From contig NZ_FRAY01000003.1 in the NCBI RefSeq assembly GCF_900142475.1, positions 520,730 to 584,729 of the forward strand: 64,000 nt of DNA, in the 5' to 3' direction. The notes beneath the pieces were generated by a model. That model saw only the letters and a program-made list of their open reading frames with translations. It searched no databases and was not told where the DNA came from. Of this stretch, positions 41,104-48,646 are shown one piece after another. Each line of letters begins with the position of its first letter. Positions within the stretch are counted from its first letter, which is position 1. The stretch is from Fibrobacter sp. UWH4 (GTDB taxonomy: Bacteria > Fibrobacterota > Fibrobacteria > Fibrobacterales > Fibrobacteraceae). The position numbers were made by a program, and so were the translations under genes.

Positions 41104-42546
41104 ATGAGCGATTTTTTGAACAATCTTTTTGAATTGCAAGGTAAAAACCGTTGGGCAATAGCACGAACATCCGTCCGAGAACGCATCGAAAAGCTCCAAA
41201 GACTCCGCAAGGCCATCGTCAAACGACAGCAGGAATTTTACGACGCCGTGTGGAATGATTTTCACAAACCGCAAACCGAAGCCTGGCTTACTGAAGTTTT
41301 TCCGGCTCTTCAAGAAATCGACCACACCGTGAACCACCTGCCAGACTGGATGGAAGACAAGGACGGCAGCTGGAGTTTTTTATTTCCGTTAAATCATAGC
41401 CGCAGCCACTTCGAACCCAAGGGACGCGTCCTGATTATGGCTCCGTGGAACTATCCCTTCTTGCTGTTTGTCTCGCCCATCGTAGCGGCAATCGCCGCCG
41501 GAAATGTGGTGATTGCCAAGCCGAGCCACAAGACCCCGCATGTAGCAATATTTCTCGAATCACTCTTCGCGGAAGTTTTCCCGCAGAACGAAGTTGCCGT
41601 CGTGCTGGGCGCGGGAACGGAACTCGGAGACAAACTTCTCGCCCTCCCCTTCGACCATGTATTCTTCACAGGCAGTCCCAAAGTCGGAGCCCACATTGCA
41701 GAATGTGCGGCCAGAATGCATGCTGGTGTAACGCTTGAGCTCGGCGGAAAATCACCCGTAATCATTCTGGATGACGTAAAAATCAAGGATGCCGCCAAGA
41801 AAATCGCCTGGGGCAAGTGCCTGAACGCAGGCCAGACCTGCATCGCTCCCGATTTTGTACTTTGTCCGTCAAAATTAGTACAACCGCTCGTCAACGCTAT
41901 TGCAGACAACGTAAAGAAAATGTACGGCGATACCGAAGACACTCGCCGTCTTTCAAAAAACTTTGTCCACATCGTAGAAAGCCGAACAGTTGAGCGTCAC
42001 CAAGCTCTCATCAAAGACGCCTGCACCAAAGGCGCAACCGCAGTTATCGGCGCCCAATTCAGTCCCGAAGACATCGAAAACCGCTACACGCCCGCCACAG
42101 TACTCACCGGTGTCACGCCCGATATGAAGATTATGGCATCGGAAATTTTCGGACCGATTCTCCTGATTGTCGCCTACGATTCTCTTGACGAAGCTATTAC
42201 GTTTGTACAGAATCGTCCAAAGCCGCTCGCCCTCTATATTTTCGGAAAATCCGAAGCAAAAATCAACGAAGTCATCGTCCGCACGACCTCGGGCTCGACC
42301 TGCGTAAACCACTGCATTCTGCAAATTGAAAATCTATCGGTCCCATTCGGCGGAGTCGGCATGAGCGGCACCGGAAATTATCACGGATTCTACGGATTCA
42401 AGACCTTCAGTCACGAAAGAAATATTATGGAGCAGGGCGCATTCGATGCAGTAAACTACCTCTATCCACCCTATCACCAGAAAGGCGACAAGGGTTTCCG
42501 CGCCAAGATCCAAAGATTTTTTAAAGCAATGCTTAAGCAAGCATAA
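41104..42546 (+). CDS. Aldehyde dehydrogenase family protein
   Basis: The 480-residue NAD(P)-dependent enzyme oxidises an aldehyde to the acid. It resembles class 3 (ALDH3-like) enzymes: MAPWNYPFLLFVSPIVAAIA (about residue 105), FTGSPKVGAHI, the catalytic Glu in LELGGKSPVIIL, the catalytic Cys in NAGQTCIAPDF and a C-terminal hydrophobic region. The substrate is not clear from the sequence; ALDH3-type enzymes often take fatty or aromatic aldehydes. The start at 41104 (MSDFLNNLFEL) is chosen by family length; TATATT lies just before it, and an in-frame ATG at 41023 would add an unlikely leader. Confidence 0.88.
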   Translation: MSDFLNNLFELQGKNRWAIARTSVRERIEKLQRLRKAIVKRQQEFYDAVWNDFHKPQTEAWLTEVFPALQEIDHTVNHLPDWMEDKDGSWSFLFPLNHSRSHFEPKGRVLIMAPWNYPFLLFVSPIVAAIAAGNVVIAKPSHKTPHVAIFLESLFAEVFPQNEVAVVLGAGTELGDKLLALPFDHVFFTGSPKVGAHIAECAARMHAGVTLELGGKSPVIILDDVKIKDAAKKIAWGKCLNAGQTCIAPDFVLCPSKLVQPLVNAIADNVKKMYGDTEDTRRLSKNFVHIVESRTVERHQALIKDACTKGATAVIGAQFSPEDIENRYTPATVLTGVTPDMKIMASEIFGPILLIVAYDSLDEAITFVQNRPKPLALYIFGKSEAKINEVIVRTTSGSTCVNHCILQIENLSVPFGGVGMSGTGNYHGFYGFKTFSHERNIMEQGAFDAVNYLYPPYHQKGDKGFRAKIQRFFKAMLKQA

Positions 42547-42551
42547 GGCTT

Positions 42552-43703
42552 TTACACGTATAGATAATCGTTCAACACCGGCTGAAGACCTTCGCCCGAA
42601 ATGTCTGAGTACATGGCGTTAAAGCTGCGGCCGTCGTTGATTTCGAACTGTTCGTCGCCGCCTTCGCCGTCGTCGTGACCGCTGTACTTGCTTTCGTGGT
42701 CGCCAATGCCCGTAGAAACCCCAGCAGAAACTTTAGTCGCCGCAATCTTCACGATGCCGTTGCGGAATTCCTTGCTTTCGCGGCTCGAGACCGTAATGCC
42801 CACGTACGGCAAGAAGATGCGGTAAGCGCAAAGCACCTGGCAGAGTTCCTTCTCGTGAACATCCAGCGGGTCAATCTTGTCGTTGTTGATGATGGGGCGG
42901 AGTCGCGGGCAACTCAAGCTCATTTCGGCATGCGGATACTTCTTTTGTAAGTAATACACATGGAGCGCCGAAGCCAGCGCATCGCGGCGGAAGTCCGAAA
43001 GGCCGAGGAGTGCAGAGAATGCCACCCCGCGCATGCCCGCCATCAGGGCGCGTTCCTGCGAATCAAAGCGGTACGGGAACACACGCTTATGGCCCATCAG
43101 GTGAAGTTGTTCGAAACGCACCTTGTCGTAGGTTTCCTGGAAAACGGTCACGTAGTCCACTCCGCATTCATGCAAGTAGCGGTATTCGTCGACGTTGACC
43201 GGGTATACTTCGATGCCCACCATGCGGAAATACTTGCGGGCCAGCTTGCAGGCTTCACCGATGTATTCCACACTGCTTTTCGCGCGGCTTTCGCCCGTGA
43301 GAATCAGGATTTCTTCCATGCCGCTGTCGGCGATGACCTTCATCTCGTGCTCGATCTGCTCCATGGTGAGCTGCATGCGCTTGATATGGTTGTAGCAGTT
43401 GAACCCGCAGTAAACGCAGTAGTTTTCGCAGTAGTTCGCGATGTAGAGCGGCGTGAAAAAATAGACGTTGTTGCCAAAATGCTTGCTCGTCTCGATTTTC
43501 GCCTTCGCGGCCATCTGTTCCAGATACGGAGCGGCCGCCGGAGAAAGGAGCGCCTTAAAATCTTCGAGCGTGCAGCGTTCATGTTCCAGGGCGCGCTTCA
43601 CGTCCTTGCCGGTATACTTGGAATAATCGAAATTTTCAGACTCAGAGAGCACCTTGTCGGCAATGTCCGACTGGATGACTTCCATGCCGGGCAGATAATC
43701 CAT
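42552..43703 (-). CDS. thiH: 2-iminoacetate synthase (radical SAM)
   Basis: ThiH cleaves tyrosine to 2-iminoacetate (dehydroglycine) for the thiazole of thiamine. The radical SAM cluster motif C-x3-C-x2-C reads CENYCVYCGF, preceded by LSPAAAPYLEQMA and NNVYFFTPLYIANYC as in the family. SCPRLRPI and GISVSSRES-like text (GITVSSRESKEFRNG) complete it. The start at 43703 gives 383 residues, near the usual 375. The frame is open to a GTG at 43811, which lies 6 nt behind TATATTTG and would add 36 residues; this start is also possible. No thiG, thiS or thiF gene is adjacent. Confidence 0.88.
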   Translation of the reverse strand: MDYLPGMEVIQSDIADKVLSESENFDYSKYTGKDVKRALEHERCTLEDFKALLSPAAAPYLEQMAAKAKIETSKHFGNNVYFFTPLYIANYCENYCVYCGFNCYNHIKRMQLTMEQIEHEMKVIADSGMEEILILTGESRAKSSVEYIGEACKLARKYFRMVGIEVYPVNVDEYRYLHECGVDYVTVFQETYDKVRFEQLHLMGHKRVFPYRFDSQERALMAGMRGVAFSALLGLSDFRRDALASALHVYYLQKKYPHAEMSLSCPRLRPIINNDKIDPLDVHEKELCQVLCAYRIFLPYVGITVSSRESKEFRNGIVKIAATKVSAGVSTGIGDHESKYSGHDDGEGGDEQFEINDGRSFNAMYSDISGEGLQPVLNDYLYV

Positions 43704-43817
43704 TATATTAGTACGGGAACTCGGATCGTTTTCAAGGCGGTGCTTCTTGGCAAGCGCCCCTTCCGAGAGATTCCCGGAATCAAACAGGTAATTATTGTCT
43801 TTTCTTTCCACAGCCCC

Positions 43818-43825
43818 CAAATATA
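43818..43825 (-). promoter_or_regulatory. TATATTTG promoter element of thiH
   Basis: The minus strand reads TATATTTG, GGGGCT, GTG. The spacing to the GTG at 43811 resembles the leaderless genes cimA, purO-like and ispG. Confidence 0.45.
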
Positions 43826-44113
43826 GAAAAGAAGCCCAAATCTTGCTAGAAGTCGCTTTTCATCTATTTTTTGCCTTTTTTCACCACGTTTTCCTCTTTT
43901 TTCGCCTTTTTCGCGATACTTTCACCTCCGAATTCCGAACTCCGAATTCCGAATTTTCTATATATACCCCCAAATTGCATTTTTGCCTGGGTCCTGTGAC
44001 CAGATTCGCCAATTCCACTGGTGCTAGAGCAGAGAAACTCGGACAAAAACATGTAATGAAACAGGTCGCCATGGTGGTGACCGCAAAAACAACAAAAAAA
44101 AGGAATGGCTATA
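43826..44113. other. Spacer and rpsO leader with repeats and hairpin
   Basis: 43927-43954 holds four 7-bp units (TCCGAAT, TCCGAAC, TCCGAAT, TCCGAAT). CTATATATAC at about 43958 could be a promoter -7 or -10 region. The rest is leader sequence of rpsO, including the stem at 44064-44082. No gene was seen in the 43830-43920 part. Confidence 0.5.
44064..44082 (+). promoter_or_regulatory. Hairpin before rpsO, possible S15 autocontrol site
   Basis: GGTCGCC-ATGGT-GGTGACC forms a 7-bp stem with one G-U pair next to G-C pairs, 19 nt before the AAGGA site of rpsO. S15 is known to control its own mRNA through G-U/G-C stem motifs in several bacteria; the link here is inferred. Confidence 0.35.
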
Positions 44114-44386
44114 ATGGCTACTATCACTAAAGAAAAGGCTGCAGAAATCACCGCTAAGTTCGGAGCAAACGAAAAGGACACCGGTAACGTCCGCGTTCAG
44201 ATCGCTCTCCTCACCGAGAAGATCAAGAACCTCACCGAACATGCTAAGACCCACAAGAAGGACTTCCACTCCCTGCGCGGTCTGTCCATGATGGTTTCTA
44301 AGCGCAAGAACCTCCTCAAGTACTACGGCGAAAAGGACATTATCGCCCAGCGTGCCTTGATCAAGGAACTCGGTCTGCGCGGCTAA
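44114..44386 (+). CDS. rpsO: Small ribosomal subunit protein S15
   Basis: A 90-residue primary 16S rRNA-binding protein. The text is typical: KFGANEKDTGNVRVQIALLT, HAKTHKKDFHSLRGL, MVSKRKNLLKYY and IKELGLRG. The start at 44114 (MATITKEK) has AAGGA at a proper distance; the ATG at 44105 touches that site directly. pnp follows after 21 nt, the widespread rpsO-pnp order. A hairpin lies in the leader. Confidence 0.96.
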   Translation: MATITKEKAAEITAKFGANEKDTGNVRVQIALLTEKIKNLTEHAKTHKKDFHSLRGLSMMVSKRKNLLKYYGEKDIIAQRALIKELGLRG

Positions 44387-44407
44387 TTCTTCAGACTGGA
44401 GAAATTT

Positions 44408-46681
44408 ATGTCTATTGACGCATACCATCAAAAATACGGCAAGATGCTCGACCCGAAGGAAGTGTCCGTAACGCTCCCTGACGGCCGCGTCATCACGTTT
44501 GAAACAGGCCGTATCGCCAAGCAGGCACGCGGAGCAGCAGTCGCCAAGATGGGCGATGCATTCGTGCTCTCTACTGTCTGCTACGGCGAAGAAAAAGAAG
44601 GCGACTTCTTCCCCCTCACTGTGGAATACCGCGAAAAGGCTTACGCCGCTGGTCGCCTCCCGGGCGGCTACAGCAAGCGCGAAGCCGGTCGTCCCTCTGA
44701 CGAAGAAACGCTTTCTGCACGTATTATTGACCGCCCGATTCGCCCGATGTTCCCCGAGAACTTCACCCGCGAAGTCCAGGTGATCGTGCAGGTTCTGTCT
44801 GCTGACCGCAAGTTTGCACCGGACGTGCTCGGCGTGTCTGCAGCATCCCTTTCTATCGGTCTTTCTGAACTGCCCTTCGAACAGCAGGTTGCCGCCGTAC
44901 GCGTGGCCGTGGTCGATGGTCAGAACATCGTGATGCCCACCTACGAACAGATGGCCTGCGCCGATCTGGACCTGGTGGTCGCCGGTACCGAAGATTCCGT
45001 CTGCATGGTGGAAGGCGGTGCCTACGAAGTGTCCGAAGACACGATGATCAACGCAATTCTCGCCGGTCACGAAGCCATCAAGCTCATGTGCAAGGCCCAA
45101 CAGGAACTGGTGGACCGCTGCGCTAAGCCCAAGATGGAACTCAAGCCGCAGCACGTTGGCGAAGCCCACGAAAAGCTTCTCGCCACGGTGAAGGAAGTCG
45201 TGTGGGACGAACTGAACAAGGACGTCCACTCCAACATGGTGAAGACCGACTTCTATCCGGCTATGGCAGACCTCTGCGCGAAGATGCTGGAAGACGAACG
45301 CATTCTTGCCATCATCGGCAAGGACGAAGAACAGGATCCTGCTCTCGTTGCAGACGCTAAGGCAATCTTTAGCGACTACGAACGCACTGCCATGCGCGAA
45401 ATGATCCTGAACGAAGACGTGCGTCTCGACGGCCGTACGACGACCGAAGTCCGCCCGATCGAAATCGAACTCGGCGTTCTCCCGAGCGCTCACGGTTCTG
45501 CGATCTTCCAGCGTGGTGAAACCCAGGGTCTCGTGGTCTGCACGCTCGGCTCCAAGGCCGACGAACAGCGCTACGAAAGCCTGCAGGGCGAAGGCTCCAA
45601 GAGCTACATGCTGCATTACAACTTCCCGCCGTACTGCGTGGGTGAATGCAAGCGCCTCGGCATGAGCCGCCGCGAAATCGGTCACGGCCACCTGGCTGAA
45701 CGCTCTCTCGCTGCCGTTCTTCCGCTGCCGGAAGACTTCCCGTACACCATCCGCGTGGTTTCCGAAATTCAGGAATCCAACGGTTCTTCTTCCATGGCCT
45801 CTGTTTGCGGTGGCTGCCTCAGCTTGATGGACGCTGGCGTTCCTATCAAGGCTCCGGTCGCAGGTGTCGCCATGGGCCTCATCTCCGAAAAGGGTTCCGT
45901 CAAGGAAGGCGGCAAGATCAAGATCTTGACCGACATCACCGGTACGGAAGACCACCTCGGCGATATGGACTTCAAGGTGACGGGTACTGCCGAAGGTATC
46001 ACTGCCTTCCAGATGGATATCAAGATCCGCGGCATTACGCCGGAACTCATGCGCGAAGCTCTGGAACAGGCTCGTCAGGGCCGCCTGCACATCCTCGGCA
46101 AGATGGCTGAGCTGGGCCTCGCCGCTCCGCGTCCGAAGGTTTCCGAGAAGGCTCCGACCATGATCAAGATGCGCATCCCGACCAACAAGATTCGCGACGT
46201 CATCGGTTCCGGTGGCTCCGTGATCAAGGGCATGCAGTCTCAGACGGGTTGCACCATCAACATCGACGACGATGGCAACATCGACATTGCCGCCCCGAGT
46301 GGCAAGGCCGCTGCAGTCTGCCGCCGCATGATCGAGGAACTCACTGCCGAACCCGAACCGGGCCGCAAGTACAAGGGCAAGGTCAAGACGATCCAGCCGT
46401 TTGGCGCATTCGTCGAAATCCTCCCGGGTCGCGACGGCCTCGTGCACATCTCCGAACTTGCCGACCACCGCGTCGATAAGGTCGAAGACGTCGTTCACGT
46501 CGGTGACGAAGTCGAAGTGCTCTGCCTCGGTGTCGACCCGAAGGGCAAGGTGAAGCTTTCCATGAAGGCGCTCCTCCCTCCGAAGCCCGCAGCAGAAGCT
46601 CCGGCCGCTGATGCTTCGACAGGCTCAGCAACCGCCGCTACTGAAGCTCCGGCTGCACCTGAAGCACCGGCTGAAGCCTAA
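44408..46681 (+). CDS. pnp: Polyribonucleotide nucleotidyltransferase
   Basis: PNPase degrades RNA phosphorolytically from the 3' end. The 757-residue protein has two RNase PH domains (first about 15-220 with PGGYSKREAGRPSDEETLSA; second about 330-555 with RRGQ-like GDGRTT and MASVCGGCLSLMDAGVPI), an alpha-helical linker, a KH domain (IPTNKIRDVIGSGGSVIKG, residues about 585-640) and an S1 domain (YKGKVKTIQPFGAFVEILPG). The Ala/Pro/Glu-rich tail of about 35 residues includes DASTGSATAA, coded by a REP-like element (46613-46633). TGGAGA precedes the ATG; a strong terminator follows. Confidence 0.96.
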   Translation: MSIDAYHQKYGKMLDPKEVSVTLPDGRVITFETGRIAKQARGAAVAKMGDAFVLSTVCYGEEKEGDFFPLTVEYREKAYAAGRLPGGYSKREAGRPSDEETLSARIIDRPIRPMFPENFTREVQVIVQVLSADRKFAPDVLGVSAASLSIGLSELPFEQQVAAVRVAVVDGQNIVMPTYEQMACADLDLVVAGTEDSVCMVEGGAYEVSEDTMINAILAGHEAIKLMCKAQQELVDRCAKPKMELKPQHVGEAHEKLLATVKEVVWDELNKDVHSNMVKTDFYPAMADLCAKMLEDERILAIIGKDEEQDPALVADAKAIFSDYERTAMREMILNEDVRLDGRTTTEVRPIEIELGVLPSAHGSAIFQRGETQGLVVCTLGSKADEQRYESLQGEGSKSYMLHYNFPPYCVGECKRLGMSRREIGHGHLAERSLAAVLPLPEDFPYTIRVVSEIQESNGSSSMASVCGGCLSLMDAGVPIKAPVAGVAMGLISEKGSVKEGGKIKILTDITGTEDHLGDMDFKVTGTAEGITAFQMDIKIRGITPELMREALEQARQGRLHILGKMAELGLAAPRPKVSEKAPTMIKMRIPTNKIRDVIGSGGSVIKGMQSQTGCTINIDDDGNIDIAAPSGKAAAVCRRMIEELTAEPEPGRKYKGKVKTIQPFGAFVEILPGRDGLVHISELADHRVDKVEDVVHVGDEVEVLCLGVDPKGKVKLSMKALLPPKPAAEAPAADASTGSATAATEAPAAPEAPAEA
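46613..46633 (+). repeat. REP-like element in the pnp tail
   Basis: GCTTCGACAGGCTCAGCAACC resembles the element at 22564-22584 (17 of 21 bases). It codes ASTGSAT in the disordered tail. Confidence 0.6.
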
Positions 46682-46705
46682 TTTCGATTATCAGCTGATT
46701 TAAGT

Positions 46706-46748
46706 CACGGTCGTCAATCGTAAAAAGATTGGCGACCGTGATTTTTTA
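46706..46748 (+). terminator. Terminator of rpsO-pnp
   Basis: CACGGTCGTCAATC and GATTGGCGACCGTG form a 14-bp stem with one mismatch, followed by ATTTTTT. Confidence 0.95.
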
Positions 46749-46813
46749 CACACATTTTAGACATTTTAAGCAAAATAAACCAGGGAACACACCTTAACCC
46801 GTAAATTTTAATT

Positions 46814-46821
46814 TATATTTA
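46814..46821 (+). promoter_or_regulatory. TATATTTA promoter element
   Basis: TATATTTA lies 37 nt before the ATG of the HD-GYP gene. Confidence 0.4.
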
Positions 46822-46858
46822 ATACGGTTGATTGGTGTTGTTAATCGATGGGATTTAC

Positions 46859-48559
46859 ATGGTTATTTTGTATTTGACATTTCTGACCGTTTTATCGGCC
46901 TTTAATATATTGGTGCACCACCGTATCAACCCGAAATTGAACGGTCCTTACACACTGTTATTCTATTCTGTATTCATCGCTTGTCTAGGGCACCTTTTAC
47001 TAGCCTTATCTACAAACCTGGACCAGGCAATTCTTTCGAATAAAATAATCTATGTGGGATCGATATGCCTCCCGCTATTTACTTTCGACGCAGGTATATC
47101 CATCTGCAAAATCCGACTCCCCCATTGGTGCTATGACTTGCTAACCATCGTGGTTTTTGCGGTATTCGTATTATCGCAGACAGTCGGTTTTAGCGACATC
47201 TATTACAAGTCTATCAAGTTCATCTATACCAACGGCGTAGGAAACTTTACCGCGGTCTATGGCATAGGCCACGACATATTCAACTGCATGATGGTCGGTT
47301 TCGTCTTAATCAACGTGAGCCTTATCGTCTATGCTTTCATCAAAAGAAGGAACGTTTCCTTCAACAGCTTGATTGCGCTTTCTTCGATTGAAGTCGTGTC
47401 GATCCTTTCGTTCTTCATTTCCCGTTTTGTCGAAAGCGATACGCTGGTCATGCCCGCCGTCTACGTATTTGACCAATTCGCCCTCCTGTACATCTGTTTC
47501 TGGGTCAAACGCTACGATGTTGAACAAATTATTTCCCATGTTTTGGAAACCCAGAACACCGACAGCTATGTCCTGATTACGACAAACAACAAATTTCTCG
47601 GTTGCAACGCAGTGGCTTACAAGACCTTCCCCGACCTTAAAAAATGCCGGATAGACCACTCGATGCCCGACAATACGAAACTCAACCACCTTCTCGTTTC
47701 ATGGATCAAGGAAATTTCTCAAGACAAGATTATCATCGAGAAAAAATTCGAAAGCGACGGAAGATACTACAAAATCAAGTTGAGACAGATTCCGCTTACC
47801 CGCGCCAAGAAAATCAACCTGTTCAAGATTGAAGACGAAACCAGCATCCACAATTACATCAATATGCTGGGTTCAAACAATGTCCGTCTGGAAATGATGC
47901 TGAAGGAGAACGACTCTCAAATCCGCTCAATCCAGGAACAAATGCTTATCGGCATGGCCCACATGGTCGAAAACCGTGATAGCAATACCGGTAGCCATAT
48001 CAAGCGTACAAGCAAGGTCGTTTCTATCTTGGTGGACTACCTGCGCAAAGACAAGAGTCTCGGTTTCTCTGAGTTTTTCTTCGACAGTCTGGTTTCTGCA
48101 GCCCCGATGCATGACATCGGTAAAATCGCTATCGAAGACCGCATCCTGAGAAAGCCCGGTCGATTTACCCCGCAGGAATACGAAGAAATGAAGAGCCACC
48201 CCGAAAAGGGCGCCATGATCGTAGAAAACCTGCTTACCTCTATAGAATCTCCCGACTTTGTCAAGATTGCAAGCAATGTAGCTCGTTACCACCACGAACG
48301 CTTCGATGGATTTGGGTACCCGCATAAACTCAAGGGAAACCATATTCCATTCGAAGCCCGCGTCATGGCAGTCGCCGACGTCTACGATGCGCTAGTCAGC
48401 AAGCGCTGCTACAAGGCCGAGATGTCTTTTGATGACGCCTATACGATTATCATCGAAGGTATGGGCACCCAATTCGATCCTTCGCTCAAGGATTGCTTTA
48501 TCGCCTGCCGTTCCAAGTTAGAAGAATACTACGGCAGCCTGAAAGAAGACGAAGCATAG
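46859..48559 (+). CDS. Membrane HD-GYP domain protein (c-di-GMP phosphodiesterase)
   Basis: A 566-residue protein. Residues 1-215 contain about seven membrane helices (MVILYLTFLTVLSAFNILV and on), like the 7TM sensor regions of bacterial kinases. A PAS-like stretch follows (about 225-340: YVLITTNNKFLGCN), then a short helix and an HD-GYP domain from about 365: GMAHMVENRDSNTGSHIKR, MHDIGKIAIEDRIL, and HHERFDGFGYPHKLKG, which fits the HHExxDGxGYP signature. It should hydrolyse cyclic di-GMP in response to a membrane or lipid signal. The ATG at 46859 has ATGGGA upstream; a TTG at 46832 is an alternative. It stands alone behind rpsO-pnp. Confidence 0.9.
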   Translation: MVILYLTFLTVLSAFNILVHHRINPKLNGPYTLLFYSVFIACLGHLLLALSTNLDQAILSNKIIYVGSICLPLFTFDAGISICKIRLPHWCYDLLTIVVFAVFVLSQTVGFSDIYYKSIKFIYTNGVGNFTAVYGIGHDIFNCMMVGFVLINVSLIVYAFIKRRNVSFNSLIALSSIEVVSILSFFISRFVESDTLVMPAVYVFDQFALLYICFWVKRYDVEQIISHVLETQNTDSYVLITTNNKFLGCNAVAYKTFPDLKKCRIDHSMPDNTKLNHLLVSWIKEISQDKIIIEKKFESDGRYYKIKLRQIPLTRAKKINLFKIEDETSIHNYINMLGSNNVRLEMMLKENDSQIRSIQEQMLIGMAHMVENRDSNTGSHIKRTSKVVSILVDYLRKDKSLGFSEFFFDSLVSAAPMHDIGKIAIEDRILRKPGRFTPQEYEEMKSHPEKGAMIVENLLTSIESPDFVKIASNVARYHHERFDGFGYPHKLKGNHIPFEARVMAVADVYDALVSKRCYKAEMSFDDAYTIIIEGMGTQFDPSLKDCFIACRSKLEEYYGSLKEDEA

Positions 48560-48560
48560 A

Positions 48561-48588
48561 GAATTTGGAATGAAAAATGAAGAATGAA
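48561..48588 (+). repeat. 7-bp repeats (GAATGAA family)
   Basis: Four units, GAATTTG, GAATGAA, AAATGAA, GAATGAA, lie directly behind the HD-GYP stop. A complementary CATCCTTCATTTTTTC follows, so the block can fold. Confidence 0.75.
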
Positions 48589-48612
48589 AAAACTTTCATC
48601 CTTCATTTTTTC

Positions 48613-48620
48613 TACATTTG
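48613..48620 (+). promoter_or_regulatory. TACATTTG promoter element
   Basis: TACATTTG lies 26 nt before the ATG at 48647 and fits TAnnTTTG. Confidence 0.45.
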
Positions 48621-48646
48621 TTCACATAACAAGGTCTAGTAAACAA

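Noticed and set aside
44024..46498. An 824-codon open frame on the minus strand
   Set aside because: It lies fully antisense to rpsO-pnp, has the His/Asp/Val-rich composition of a mirror frame and no motif. It is a by-product of codon bias.
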